A DNA stretch of 64,000 nucleotides from Azorhizobium sp965227945 (GCA_965227945.1 CBDDGQ010000005.1:620001-684000); one strand, 5' to 3'; counted from the first letter of the stretch, positions 49,487-59,596 are shown. Notes: generated by a model from the sequence alone, not told the origin. A program made the numbers and translations.

Positions 49487-50937
49487 CGCGGGGTCACGCG
49501 GGTGAACAGCTGGTCCAGCAGGGCGAGCGCCATGTCCATCTCGCCATAGGAGATGGTCAGGGCCGGAGCCAGAGTGATGACGTTCTTGTAATAGCCGCCG
49601 ATGTCGAGGATCAGGCCGAAGCGCTCGCCGCCATAGACCAGATCGCCCAGCAGCGCCTCGTCCACCATGCGGTCCACCAGGGCCTTGGAGGGCGTGTAGC
49701 TGTCATGCGGCTCGCAGATCTCGATGCGCAGCGCGAGGCCGAGGCCGTCCACGTCGCCGACGATGGCGTGCTTGGCCTTCAGCTCCTGGATGCCGGCGAG
49801 GAAATAGGCGCCCTTGTCCTTGACGCTGGTGGCGAAGTCTTCTTCGCGCATCATCTTCATGGCTTCCAGCGCCACCGCGGTGCCCAAGGGGTTGGCGTTG
49901 AAGGTGGAATGGGTGGAGCCGGGCGGGAAGACGGTGGGGTTGATCAGCTCTTCCCGCGCCCAGATGCCGGACAGAGGGTTGAGGCCGTTGGTGAGCGCCT
50001 TGCCGAACACCAGCACGTCCGGCTCGACGCCGAAATGCTCGATCGACCACAATTTGCCGGTGCGGTAGAAGCCCATCTGGATTTCATCCACCACCAGCAG
50101 AATGCCGTGCTTGTCCAGCACCCGCTTCAGCTCGGGGAAGAAGTTCATGGGCGGGATGATGTAGCCACCGGTGCCCTGGATGGGCTCCACATAGAAAGCG
50201 GCATATTCGCACGTGCCGGCTTTCGGATCCCATACGCCGTTATATTCGCTTTCGAACAGGCGCTCGAACTGCTTGACGCAGTGGAGGCCGTATTCTTCCT
50301 TGCTCATGCCGCGCGGGCCGCGGAAATGATAGGGAAATTCCACGAACTGGGCGCGCTCGCCGAAATGGCCGAACCGGCGGCGATAGCGATAGGACGAGGT
50401 GATGGCGGAGGCACCCAGCGTGCGCCCGTGATAGCCGCCCTCGAAGGCGAACATCAGGCTTTTGCCGTTGCTGGCATTGCGCACCAGCTTGAGCGAGTCT
50501 TCCACCGCCTGGGCGCCACCCACGTTGAAATGCACCCGGCCCTTGCGGCCGAAGCGCTCCTGCGCGCCCTGGGCGATCTCGGTGGCCAGCTCGATCTTCT
50601 CGCGATGCAGATACTGGCTGGCCACCTGGGGCAGGCGGTTCAGCTGGCGCATCATGGCTTCATTGAGCCGCGGATTAGCATAGCCGAAATTGACCGCCGA
50701 ATACCACATCTGCAGATCGAGGAAGGCCTGGCCCTCGTCGTCATAGATGAAGGAGCCTTCGCAGCGATCGAAGATCTTCGGGGTCTCGGTGTAATGGACG
50801 GTATCGCCGAACGAGCAATATTCCGCTTCCAGGGCCAGCAGACGGGCGCGCTCGGCTTCAATGGCGCTGCGGTCGGGGGTCAGGGCGTCGGTGGCAAGGT
50901 CATCGGCGGCAAGGTCGGCAAGGGTGCGATCAAGCAT
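49483..50937 (-). CDS. Class III PLP-dependent aminotransferase
   Basis: Start ATG 50937 (MLDRTLADL) overlaps the phosphatase stop by 8 bp and gives 484 residues. Class III features are the phosphate-binding NVGGAQAVEDSLK, FEGGYHGRTLGAS, the cofactor Asp284 in LLVVDEIQMGFYRTG and the Schiff-base Lys313 in VFGKALTNG. The family moves amino groups of omega- or alpha-amines such as ornithine, GABA or beta-alanine. In this operon it sits between a phosphatase and an arginase-like gene, so it may act on a sugar or polyamine precursor. The exact substrate is unknown. Confidence 0.92.
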   Translation of the reverse strand: MLDRTLADLAADDLATDALTPDRSAIEAERARLLALEAEYCSFGDTVHYTETPKIFDRCEGSFIYDDEGQAFLDLQMWYSAVNFGYANPRLNEAMMRQLNRLPQVASQYLHREKIELATEIAQGAQERFGRKGRVHFNVGGAQAVEDSLKLVRNASNGKSLMFAFEGGYHGRTLGASAITSSYRYRRRFGHFGERAQFVEFPYHFRGPRGMSKEEYGLHCVKQFERLFESEYNGVWDPKAGTCEYAAFYVEPIQGTGGYIIPPMNFFPELKRVLDKHGILLVVDEIQMGFYRTGKLWSIEHFGVEPDVLVFGKALTNGLNPLSGIWAREELINPTVFPPGSTHSTFNANPLGTAVALEAMKMMREEDFATSVKDKGAYFLAGIQELKAKHAIVGDVDGLGLALRIEICEPHDSYTPSKALVDRMVDEALLGDLVYGGERFGLILDIGGYYKNVITLAPALTISYGEMDMALALLDQLFTRVTPR

Positions 50938-51610
50938 GGAGGCTCTCAAGCTGGCGGGTGATGAGGGGGATGGGGCTGGGCTGCTGCTGCGGCTGGGTTT
51001 CCAGGTAACGCAGCGCGTCGGCAAAGCCGGTGATGGCGTGGTGGGGGATGCCTTCGGCGGCGCAGAAGGTGGCGAGCGCCCCCTTGGCGAGGACGAAATC
51101 GGCCTGCCGGGCGAGGCAGAAATCGGAGCGGCCGTCGCCCACCAGGATCACCTGGCGATTGGCCGGCACGGCGGCGCACTTGCAGGTGCCGCTGCCGCAG
51201 CGCTGGCCATCGGCGGAGAAGACGGCGGTCCAGCGGTCTTCCCCGACGGGCACGAGCCGGTTGCAGGCCAAAGGCAGATCGATGCCATTGGCATGCAGCA
51301 GCGGCACGATGGAGCGATCAAAGCCGTCCGACACCACCGAGACGCTGGCGCCGCGCAGCCAGGCGGCGGTGACGAAGCGGATGAAGGCCGGATCCAGTGG
51401 GATCTGGCGCACCGTCTCGCTGATCTGGGCCGGGGTGGCCCGCATCAAGGCCACTTGCCGGCTGAGGCATTCGCGGGACGTGATCTGGCCCGCCTGCCAT
51501 TCCGCTTCGATCTCGAGCCACGCCGGATCGGCGAATTTTTCGAGCAGAAGATCGGTGGTGTCGACCGGGCAAATGGTGCCGTCAAAATCGAGGGCGAAGT
51601 GCAAAGGCAT
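50930..51610 (-). CDS. HAD-IB phosphatase, MtnX/SerB-like
   Basis: The 226-residue protein has motif I ALDFDGTICPVDTTD, motif II VSVVSDGFDRS and motif IV LVGDGRSDFCLARQAD of the HAD-IB phosphatases. ATG 51610 is chosen over a TTG at 51622. It is the first gene of the eleven-gene operon, divergent from the P-type ATPase. The family includes phosphoserine phosphatase and the methionine-salvage enzyme MtnX; no methionine-salvage partners are seen, so it probably dephosphorylates a pathway intermediate. An AT-rich stretch at 51664-51690 is the likely promoter. Confidence 0.88.
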   Translation of the reverse strand: MPLHFALDFDGTICPVDTTDLLLEKFADPAWLEIEAEWQAGQITSRECLSRQVALMRATPAQISETVRQIPLDPAFIRFVTAAWLRGASVSVVSDGFDRSIVPLLHANGIDLPLACNRLVPVGEDRWTAVFSADGQRCGSGTCKCAAVPANRQVILVGDGRSDFCLARQADFVLAKGALATFCAAEGIPHHAITGFADALRYLETQPQQQPSPIPLITRQLESLHA

Positions 51611-51938
51611 GAGGGTCCCCAAACGCAGTGACGCCTTCTTCGCAATCCCCGTGCCAGGAGCGATAATCCAACATTACCAATTGTTTATCTGGAGGGGTCG
51701 CCCCGGCTGGAGCCCCCCTTTTTGGAGCTTCCTCCAAAACGTGGAGGTGCCCGAAAATGCGGTGTTACCCGGGTGCTTCCACCGACGCTGGAGCCGGCTA
51801 CCGTGTGGGGCGCCGGAGGGAAATCGCGCACGCGCAAGGCGGTTGCGCATCGCAATCCTGCACCCGTCCCGCATGATTTAGAGCAAATCTAAACAAGCCT
51901 GGACCGGCTATAGATGGCGCTCCGTCATTGAGGATGCC
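51611..51938. other. Divergent promoter region between the eleven-gene operon and the P-type ATPase
   Basis: About 328 bp. The AT-rich patch at 51664-51690 probably drives the minus-strand operon. A dyad CCTCCA-N5-TGGAGG lies at 51731-51747, and a G/C-rich hairpin-forming stretch ending in five Ts lies near 51696-51723. An Irr-box-like element and a TATAGAT -10 sequence precede the P-type ATPase. Confidence 0.6.
51877..51893 (+). promoter_or_regulatory. Irr box (iron control element)-like site
   Basis: TTTAGAGCAAATCTAAA matches the 17-bp ICE consensus TTTAGAA-N3-TTCTAAA at 12 of 14 fixed positions and is symmetrical in its six outer bases. A -10-like TATAGAT lies at 51909-51915, so the element covers the -35 region and the expected start is near 51921. 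Repression by Irr under low iron would be predicted. Confidence 0.6.
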
Positions 51939-53894
51939 ATGGCCGCTTCTCCGTCCGCTTCTCCCTCCCGGCCGCCGCCGGCGCCTCCTCAGCAGACCCA
52001 TGTGGCTGAGACCGTTCACGACCACAGCCCGTTCGAAGCCATGGCGGTGGTCCGCATCGCGGTGGCGGTGCTGGGCGCGGCCTGCGTGTGGTTCAAGGTC
52101 TATGAGCCGGTGCCGGCGGTGAGCGTGGTGGGCCTTGCCGCGCTGGCTTTCGCCGGCTGGCCGATCTTCAGCGAGGCGGTGCGCAACCTGCTGGCGCGGC
52201 GGATGACCATGGAATTGTCCATGAGCATCGCCATCGTCGCCGCCGCCGCCATCGCCGAGATCTTCACCGCTCTGGTGGTCACCGTCTTCGTGCTGGTGGC
52301 CGAGGAACTGGAGCACCTCACCGTGGCGCGCGGGCGCGGCGCCATTCGCGATCTGGTGGACTTCGTGCCCAAGACCGCCCGGGTGCGCCGCGGTGGCCTG
52401 GTGGCCATGCTGCCGCTGGAGCAGGTGGTGCCGGGCGACTTCGTGCTGGTCAGTCCGGGGGAGAAAGTGCCCGTGGACGGGACGGTGGCCGCCGGCCAGT
52501 CCTATGTGGACCAGTCGCGCATCACCGGGGAATCCATGCCGGCGGAGAAGGCGGTGGGGGCTCCCGTGTTCGCCGGCTCCATCAACCAGATGGGCGTGCT
52601 GGAGATCACCGTCGAGCGGGTGGGGCGCGACACCAGCTATGGCCGCATCATCGATGCGGTGGAGGCCGCCGAGCAGACCCGCGCCCCGGTGCAGAAACTG
52701 GCCGACCGGCTGGCGGGCTATCTGGTCTATGTGGCGTTCGGCGCCGCGCTTTTGACCTATCTGCTGACCCACAACATCCGCGACACCATTTCCGTGATCA
52801 TCGTCGCGGGGGCCTGCGGCATCGCGGCGGGCACGCCGCTGGCGATCCTCGGCGGCATCGGCCGGGCGGCCAAGCTCGGCTCCATCATCAAGGGCGGCAT
52901 CCATCTGGAGACGCTGGGGCGGGTGGACACGGTGGTGCTGGACAAGACCGGCACCCTGACCCTGGGCGAGCCCAAGGTGATCGCGGTGCATTGCATCGCC
53001 GGCCAGACGACGGAGGACCTGCTGCGGCTGGCGGCGGCGGTGGAACTGCGTTCCGAGCATCCGCTCGGCCAGGCGGTGGTGTCGGAGGCCGAGCGCCGCG
53101 GGCTCGCCGTGCCCGAGGCAGCGGCGGTCACCTACAAGGTGGCCCGCGGCATCACCGCCACGGTGGACGGCCGTGCGGTGCAGGTGGGCAATCGCAAGCT
53201 GCTGTCCGAGGCCGGCGTGACCGTGCCGGTGCGGCAGGCGGACCATGTGGGCTCCGACATCGTGGTGGCGGCGGACGGGCGCTATCTGGGCGAGATCATC
53301 GTCGCCGATCCGCTGCGCCCGGAGGCCAAGGCCGCCATCGCCGCCCTGCACGCCATGGGGGTGCGCACCGTCCTGCTCACCGGCGACACCAAGGCGGTGG
53401 CCGCTCATGTGGGCCGGGATCTGGGCATTGGCGATGTGGGCGCGGACATGCTGCCGGAGGACAAGCTGGCGCGGGTGCGGGCGCTGGTGAAACAGGGCCA
53501 TGTGGTGGCCATGGTGGGTGACGGGGTGAACGATGCCCCGGCGCTGACCGCCGCGAGCCTTGGCATCGCCATGGGCTCGGGCACCGACATCGCCCAGGAG
53601 AGCGCCGACATCGTGCTGATCGGCAACGATCTGTTCAAGCTGGTGGAGACGCTGCGCATCGCCCGCAAGACCCGCGGCATCATCTGGCAGAACTTCTCCG
53701 GTACGCTGATCGTCGATGCGGTGGGGATCGGGTTGGCCGCTTTCGGTTATCTCAATCCGCTGCTGGCGGCGGCCATCCATATGGGCTCGGAACTGGCCTT
53801 CCTGATGAACTCCGCCCGCCTGCTGGCACCGGAGCGGGCGGTGGCCGAGCCGGCCCCGCCGGGGACGGTGGCGGCGAACCCAGCGCAGGCGTAA
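51939..53894 (+). CDS. P1B-like metal-transporting P-type ATPase lacking the CPx motif
   Basis: The 651-residue ATPase starts at ATG 51939 with GAGG six bases upstream. It has the actuator motif TGES (197-200), the phosphorylated Asp335 in DKTGT, the P1B-specific HP dipeptide at 374-375 (RSEHPLGQAV), TGDTKAVAAH and VGDGVNDAPAL. There is no heavy-metal-associated domain; the N-terminus has only a few His (HVAETVHDH). The transmembrane metal site normally written CPC/SPC/TPC before ALxxATP reads GACGIAAGTPLA here (291-302). Metal specificity therefore cannot be assigned by the usual rules. The Irr-like box upstream points to iron, possibly export. It should lie in the inner membrane. Confidence 0.88.
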   Translation: MAASPSASPSRPPPAPPQQTHVAETVHDHSPFEAMAVVRIAVAVLGAACVWFKVYEPVPAVSVVGLAALAFAGWPIFSEAVRNLLARRMTMELSMSIAIVAAAAIAEIFTALVVTVFVLVAEELEHLTVARGRGAIRDLVDFVPKTARVRRGGLVAMLPLEQVVPGDFVLVSPGEKVPVDGTVAAGQSYVDQSRITGESMPAEKAVGAPVFAGSINQMGVLEITVERVGRDTSYGRIIDAVEAAEQTRAPVQKLADRLAGYLVYVAFGAALLTYLLTHNIRDTISVIIVAGACGIAAGTPLAILGGIGRAAKLGSIIKGGIHLETLGRVDTVVLDKTGTLTLGEPKVIAVHCIAGQTTEDLLRLAAAVELRSEHPLGQAVVSEAERRGLAVPEAAAVTYKVARGITATVDGRAVQVGNRKLLSEAGVTVPVRQADHVGSDIVVAADGRYLGEIIVADPLRPEAKAAIAALHAMGVRTVLLTGDTKAVAAHVGRDLGIGDVGADMLPEDKLARVRALVKQGHVVAMVGDGVNDAPALTAASLGIAMGSGTDIAQESADIVLIGNDLFKLVETLRIARKTRGIIWQNFSGTLIVDAVGIGLAAFGYLNPLLAAAIHMGSELAFLMNSARLLAPERAVAEPAPPGTVAANPAQA

Positions 53895-53992
53895 GCGCGC
53901 ATCGGCGTGCTTTTGCCGGGGCCGGAGGCTTCCGTGGCCGGGCCACATGGCCTAAATGCCCCGGACAACGCTTTCTCAGGTGCCCGGCCCGC

Positions 53993-55615
<1,623 letters not shown>

Positions 55616-55663
55616 GCAGGCTATTTTTATTCTCCCGCGGCCGCGCCTAAGCTTCGCTGCAAT

Positions 55664-55679
55664 GACCGCATCTGCGGTC
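55664..55679. promoter_or_regulatory. Short palindrome between the ABC-F gene and the secreted-protein gene
   Basis: GACCGCA-TC-TGCGGTC is a perfect 7-2-7 dyad 32-48 bp before the next start codon. It may be an operator or part of a terminator. No T tract follows. Confidence 0.3.
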
Positions 55680-55711
55680 TCCCGCGGGAGCGGGGCGGCG
55701 CGGGGGCGGCC

Positions 55712-56335
55712 ATGGGCAGGAGAAGATGGGGCGCGGCGGGACGCCGTTGGCTGAGCGTCCTCGCCCTCTTGAGTGCGCTGCTGGTGCCGGGGCGCGCCAG
55801 CGCGGAGCCGCGCGGCACCTTCATCGCGGAAAATCGCTGCCAGATCGTGGTGCGGCTGAACGCCATCCACGCCCAGCGCGGGGCGCCGGATCGCTTTCTG
55901 GTGGCGGCGGCGCGGGGGCGCGGGCAGGCCTATGTGCAATGCCTGCTGGTGGATGAGGACACCAACCTCTTGTGCGAGGCCTCCTCGGGCTATTACGCCG
56001 CCAAGGAAGGCGCGCCCCGGGTGGTGCCGCCCGCGCCGCCCGCCGCGCTGGCGCATCTGCGCGCGGCCCAGTTCGAGGGCGACGGCAATGACGGCAACTT
56101 CCAGCGCATGATCGCGCTGAAATATCCCTCGTCGGATTTCCAGATGGTGGCGGACCTGCTGCTGGGGCTCCTGTTCGATGTCTATGGGGTCACGCGGAGC
56201 GCCGACCTCAGGTACACCGCCCCGCTGGCCCCGGGCCGCGTGCGCATCGCCCCGGACGGCTGCCAGCCGGCCATGTCGCTTGCGCCCGAACCGCCCCGGC
56301 CGGATGGCGGGGCCGAGACGCCGGCCCGCTTGTAA
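55712..56335 (+). CDS. Secreted protein of unknown function
   Basis: The 207-residue protein has a signal peptide (WLSVLALLSALLVPGRASAEP, cleaved near residue 32). The mature part begins RGTFIAENRCQIVVRLNAIHAQ and continues with CLLVDEDTNLLCEASSGYYAA, a region around LKYPSSDFQMVADLLLGLLFDVYGV and a Pro-rich tail. Three or four Cys could form disulfides. I do not recognise the family. Good codon use and a clear signal peptide support a real gene. It ends 48 bp before a strong hairpin shared with the convergent ferritin-like gene. Confidence 0.7.
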   Translation: MGRRRWGAAGRRWLSVLALLSALLVPGRASAEPRGTFIAENRCQIVVRLNAIHAQRGAPDRFLVAAARGRGQAYVQCLLVDEDTNLLCEASSGYYAAKEGAPRVVPPAPPAALAHLRAAQFEGDGNDGNFQRMIALKYPSSDFQMVADLLLGLLFDVYGVTRSADLRYTAPLAPGRVRIAPDGCQPAMSLAPEPPRPDGGAETPARL

Positions 56336-56382
56336 GGCCAGGGCGGCGGCGCTGGAGGCGGGACACGCCGCGCACAGCAAAA

Positions 56383-56408
56383 CGCCCCGCGCGGGGGCGC
56401 GGGGCGTC
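56383..56408. terminator. Bidirectional intrinsic terminator
   Basis: ACGCCCCGCGC and GCGCGGGGCGT form a perfect 11-bp stem with a GGGG loop. On the minus strand TTTT follows directly, which suits the YciE/F gene; on the plus strand CTTGT follows, a weaker tail. It sits between convergent genes. Confidence 0.8.
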
Positions 56409-56432
56409 TTGTCGCTTAATCGACCAGAAGGA

Positions 56433-56927
56433 TCAGGCGGCCTTGCGGTTCACCGAGGCGGTGGCGAGCTGCGAGAGCAGCTTGTCGGTCTTGATCTCTT
56501 CCTGCAGCGTGGCGTCCAGCAGCTTGGCGGCGTCGGTGTGGCCGAGCTGGGTGGCCCAGGTCTTCAGCGTGCCGTAGCGGCTGATCTCGTAATGCTCCAC
56601 CGCCTGAGCGGCGGCCAGCATGCCGGGATCGAGGGCATCGGTCTCGGCGAAGTCCTCCATGATCTCCTTGCCCTCGTCGAGGATGCCGACGATGGCGTCG
56701 CAGGTCTTGCCGCGGGGCGACTTGCCGATCATCTCGAACACCTGCTCGAGGCGCACGATCTGGCCTTCGGTCTCATCGCGATGGGCTTCGAACGCCTTGC
56801 GCAGCTCGGCGCTCTGGGCGGTCTTGGCCATCTTCGGCAGGGCCCGCAGGATCTGCTTCTCGGCGAAGTAGATGTCCTTCAGGGTCTCGTGGAACAAATC
56901 GTTCAAATCCTTGGGCTCTTTGGCCAT
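56433..56927 (-). CDS. YciE/YciF-type ferritin-like protein (DUF892)
   Basis: This 164-residue, all-helical protein begins KDLNDLFHETLKDIYFAEKQILRALPKMAK, the family signature. Glu/His residues for a di-iron site are visible in LKDIYFAEKQ, HRDETEGQIVRLEQVFE and AVEHYEISRYGTLKTWA. Members are induced by general or osmotic stress, often with small membrane proteins. It is third in an operon, 22 bp after the membrane-protein gene, and ends at the terminator at 56383-56408. A role in stress protection is likely from the family. Confidence 0.92.
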   Translation of the reverse strand: MAKEPKDLNDLFHETLKDIYFAEKQILRALPKMAKTAQSAELRKAFEAHRDETEGQIVRLEQVFEMIGKSPRGKTCDAIVGILDEGKEIMEDFAETDALDPGMLAAAQAVEHYEISRYGTLKTWATQLGHTDAAKLLDATLQEEIKTDKLLSQLATASVNRKAA

Positions 56928-56949
56928 GAGAAATCTCCTTCGATGCTAA

Positions 56950-57846
56950 TCAGAGGGGGGCAACATCGTCCCGCAGCCGACCGCCGATGGCCGCTGCGAC
57001 GCTGGCGATGAAGGCGCCAACCACCATGGACAGAACCGTGAAGAGGGCGATCGTCGCGGCCGCCTTGCGGGCGGCATCGGCGGCCTCCTTGGCCTTGGTC
57101 TTCGCGGCCTGGGCCTGAGCGATCACGTCGCTGACCCGCTTTTCGGCCTCGGGCTGGGACAGCCCGGTGCGTGCCGCGACCAATTGCGCCAGATAGGAGC
57201 GATCGGCGGCGGGGATGTCGCCATTGGCAAGGCCCGAGACCATGATGCGGGTGGTCTCACCGCGAACATCCTGGTCGCTGCCCTGCTGCGGCGTCGGGCT
57301 GCGGAACAGCGCATCCACGAAATAGCCGGTGGGGTCGGTGATGCCGCCCTGCTGGGCGACGCCCTGCGAAGCGCCCTGGGCCGCACCCTGGGTGGCGCTG
57401 CTGGCCAGCGAACCCGCCGCCCGCAAGCCGCCGCCCACGATGGACGAGGTGGCGGAGGCTAGGATCACCACCACCAGCACGGTGGCGAGCGCCCAGGACA
57501 GGAAGCCGTGCGCGGTGTCGCGGAAGAACACCTCATCCCGCTGCACATCGGTCCAGCGGCTCCGCAGCCGACCGGCGAGATAGCCGCCGAGGCCCGACGA
57601 CAGCCATTGGGTCACCACCAGCCAGATGGCGGCGGAGATGGCGAAGGTGCTGGCGCCGGGTCCGCCTGTCCACGGGGAGAGGGTGGTCAGGCCGATGCCG
57701 GAGCCCAGCAGGGTGAGGGTGACGGTGGTGGCGGCGGCAGCGAGCGCGCCGGCAATGACCGCGGCCCAGGAAACGGCGGAGACCGAGACGCCGGACGCTC
57801 CGGCCTCCACGGGCCGCGGTACGGCGGAATAGACGGGGGTGGCCAT
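56950..57846 (-). CDS. Stress-operon integral membrane protein
   Basis: Start ATG 57846 (MATPVYSAVPRPVEAG) gives 298 residues. There are three or four hydrophobic segments: SWAAVIAGALAAAATTVTLTLL, a Trp-rich helix near AISAAIWLVVTQWLSSGLGGYLAG, FLSWALATVLVVVILASA, and a C-terminal IALFTVLSMVVGAFIASVAAAIGG. Between the last two lies a soluble region with Gln/Gly/Ala repeats (TQGAAQGASQGVAQQGG) and a helical Ala/Lys-rich stretch. Proteins of this type are found in alphaproteobacterial stress clusters but have no assigned function. It sits between the 25-residue peptide and the YciE/F gene. Confidence 0.85.
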   Translation of the reverse strand: MATPVYSAVPRPVEAGASGVSVSAVSWAAVIAGALAAAATTVTLTLLGSGIGLTTLSPWTGGPGASTFAISAAIWLVVTQWLSSGLGGYLAGRLRSRWTDVQRDEVFFRDTAHGFLSWALATVLVVVILASATSSIVGGGLRAAGSLASSATQGAAQGASQGVAQQGGITDPTGYFVDALFRSPTPQQGSDQDVRGETTRIMVSGLANGDIPAADRSYLAQLVAARTGLSQPEAEKRVSDVIAQAQAAKTKAKEAADAARKAAATIALFTVLSMVVGAFIASVAAAIGGRLRDDVAPL

Positions 57847-57857
57847 AATATCCCCGC

Positions 57858-57935
57858 TCAACGGAACAAAAGAGCGAGAATGATGATGACCGGAATCGGC
57901 ACACCCAACAGCCAAAGCAGAATTCCGCGACCCAT
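57858..57935 (-). CDS. 25-residue hydrophobic membrane peptide
   Basis: ATG 57935 is preceded by GGGAGAG four bases upstream and opens a 25-codon frame beginning MGRGILLWLLGVPIP and continuing with an Ile/Leu-rich helix ending in Phe-Arg. It forms a single transmembrane segment. It ends 11 bp before the membrane-protein start, so it is the first gene of the stress operon. Similar tiny MGRGIxxWLxGIPIP-type peptides recur in alphaproteobacteria to my recollection. It is too short for most gene finders. Confidence 0.65.
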   Translation of the reverse strand: MGRGILLWLLGVPIPVIIILALLFR

Positions 57936-58117
57936 GACACTCTCCCGTTGCTTCGTTTCGGTATCAAGAACCGCATCGGAGAGACTTCGTTCCGACAAAA
58001 GCTGGAGCGTGAGCGCGAAAATCGTCATTTTGGGTGACGCAAGGGTATAGATGCGCGCCGGCAGAAGTCGGGCGGGCGCCATCGGCGCGAGCGCCTGCCC
58101 CGCCCGCAGGCCTGACC

Positions 58118-58173
58118 GGGGCAGGCATCGCGGGGCAGCAATCGCGGGGCAGGAATAGCGGGACAGCCATGGC
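58118..58173. repeat. Four tandem 14-bp imperfect repeats
   Basis: The units are GGGGCAGGCATCGC, GGGGCAGCAATCGC, GGGGCAGGAATAGC and GGGACAGCCATGGC, end to end. They lie in the 294-bp gap between the M20 gene and the stress operon. There are no spacers, so this is not CRISPR. Confidence 0.7.
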
Positions 58174-58229
58174 AGGCGCGACCCCAGCGCCAGCGCGCGG
58201 GGGCGAAGGGCGGGGCCTTGGCCCGCGCC

Positions 58230-59392
58230 TCAGGCGGCGGCGAGCCGGTCGGTGGCGACCGTGGCCAGCAGGCTGGCGCCCACCGGCAGAATCGCCTCGT
58301 CCAGGATGAAGCCCGGATTGTGGACCGGCAGGGTGCCGCCATGCCCCACCCAGAAATAGGCGCCGGGCACCGCCCGCAGCATGTCGGCAAAGTCCTCGCT
58401 GCCCATGGCGGGATGGATATCGGTGAGCACATGCTCAGCACCGACAATCTTGGCGATGCTTTGCGCCGCCGCCGCGGCCTGCAGCTCGTGTTCACCAGCA
58501 CGTCAAAGGTGCTGCGGATGTCCACGGCGATCTCCATCTCATAGGTGGCCGCGACCCCGGCGGCGATGGTGCGCATGCGCGCGCGCATCAACTCGCCGGT
58601 CGCCGGATCGAAGAAGCGCATGGTGCCCCCAAGGGTGGCCTCCTCGGGAATGACGTTATAGGCCGAGCCGGCATGGATCTTGGTCACCGAGAGCACGGCC
58701 GCGTGCTGGGGATTGGCATTGCGGCTGACCACCGATTGCAGCGCCTGCACCAGAGCGGTGGCGGCGATCACCGGATCGCGCGAGGATTCCGGGCGGGCGC
58801 CGTGCGCGCCGCGGCCCTTGATTGTGATGTCGAAGAAATCCGCCCCCGCCATGGCCGGGCCGGGGAAGATGCGCACCTTGCCGTCCTCGATGTGCGGGGC
58901 ATTGTGCAGGCCGAAGATCTCCGCGCAGGGAAAGCGCTCGAACAGGCCGTCCGCCAGCATGGCGCGGGCGCCGCCCAACCCCTCTTCGGCCGGCTGGAAG
59001 ATGAAGACGATGGTGCCGGGAAAATCCCGCGTTTCTGCCAGATAGCGCGCCGCCCCCAGCAGCATGGTGGTGTGGCCGTCATGGCCGCAGCCGTGGAACA
59101 CGCCGGGGTTTTGCGAGCGGTAGGGGAGATTGGTGGTTTCCTCCATGGGCAGGGCATCCATGTCGGCCCGCAGGCCGATGCGCCGGCCCGGCCCCTTGGT
59201 GCCGTGCAGCACGCCCACCACGCCGGTCTTGCCGATGCCGCGATGCACCTCGATGCCCCAGGAGGCGAGCTTTTCCGCCACGATGCCCGAGGTGCGCACC
59301 TCTTCGAAGCCCAGTTCCGGATGGGCATGCAGATCGCGGCGGATGGCGACCAGATCGTCGGCGAAGGCCTGGATACGGGGGATCGTGGGCAT
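58230..59392 (-). pseudogene. M20 amidohydrolase (hippurate/N-acyl-amino-acid hydrolase type) with a frameshift
   Basis: From ATG 59392 (MPTIPRIQAFADDLV) the frame is a clear M20D amidohydrolase: metal-binding LRADMDALPMEE, FHGCGHDGHTTMLLGAARYL and QPAEEGLGGARAM, then the dimerisation lid (FFDITIKGRGAHGARPESS). Near 58488-58493 the frame is lost after FDVLVNT and runs on as nonsense. The family-typical C-terminus (HELQAAAAAQSIAKIVG, HVLTDIHPAMGSEDFADML, VHNPGFILDEAILPVG) continues in another frame to a stop at 58230. Loss of one base (AAC CAC GAG read as AACACGAG) would explain it. It is either a recent mutation or an assembly error. Confidence 0.85.
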
Positions 59393-59596
59393 GGGCAATC
59401 CTGCGAAGAGACAAAGCGATGGCGATGCGGCGCACGCATGCGGCACCGTCGCATGTGCCCCGATGCTTCCACGGATGGCCGGCGGGGGAAAGGGGGAGCG
59501 CCGTCGGCGCGCACCCCGATGGCGCAGGGGCCCAGCCACGCCGTTCCCCTCCAGCGTGTCACATCTGCTCGACCATCGGCACCGCAGCGGCCCGCC

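Noticed and set aside
58118..58173. CRISPR array
   Set aside because: The repeats are 14 bp, directly adjacent and without spacers.
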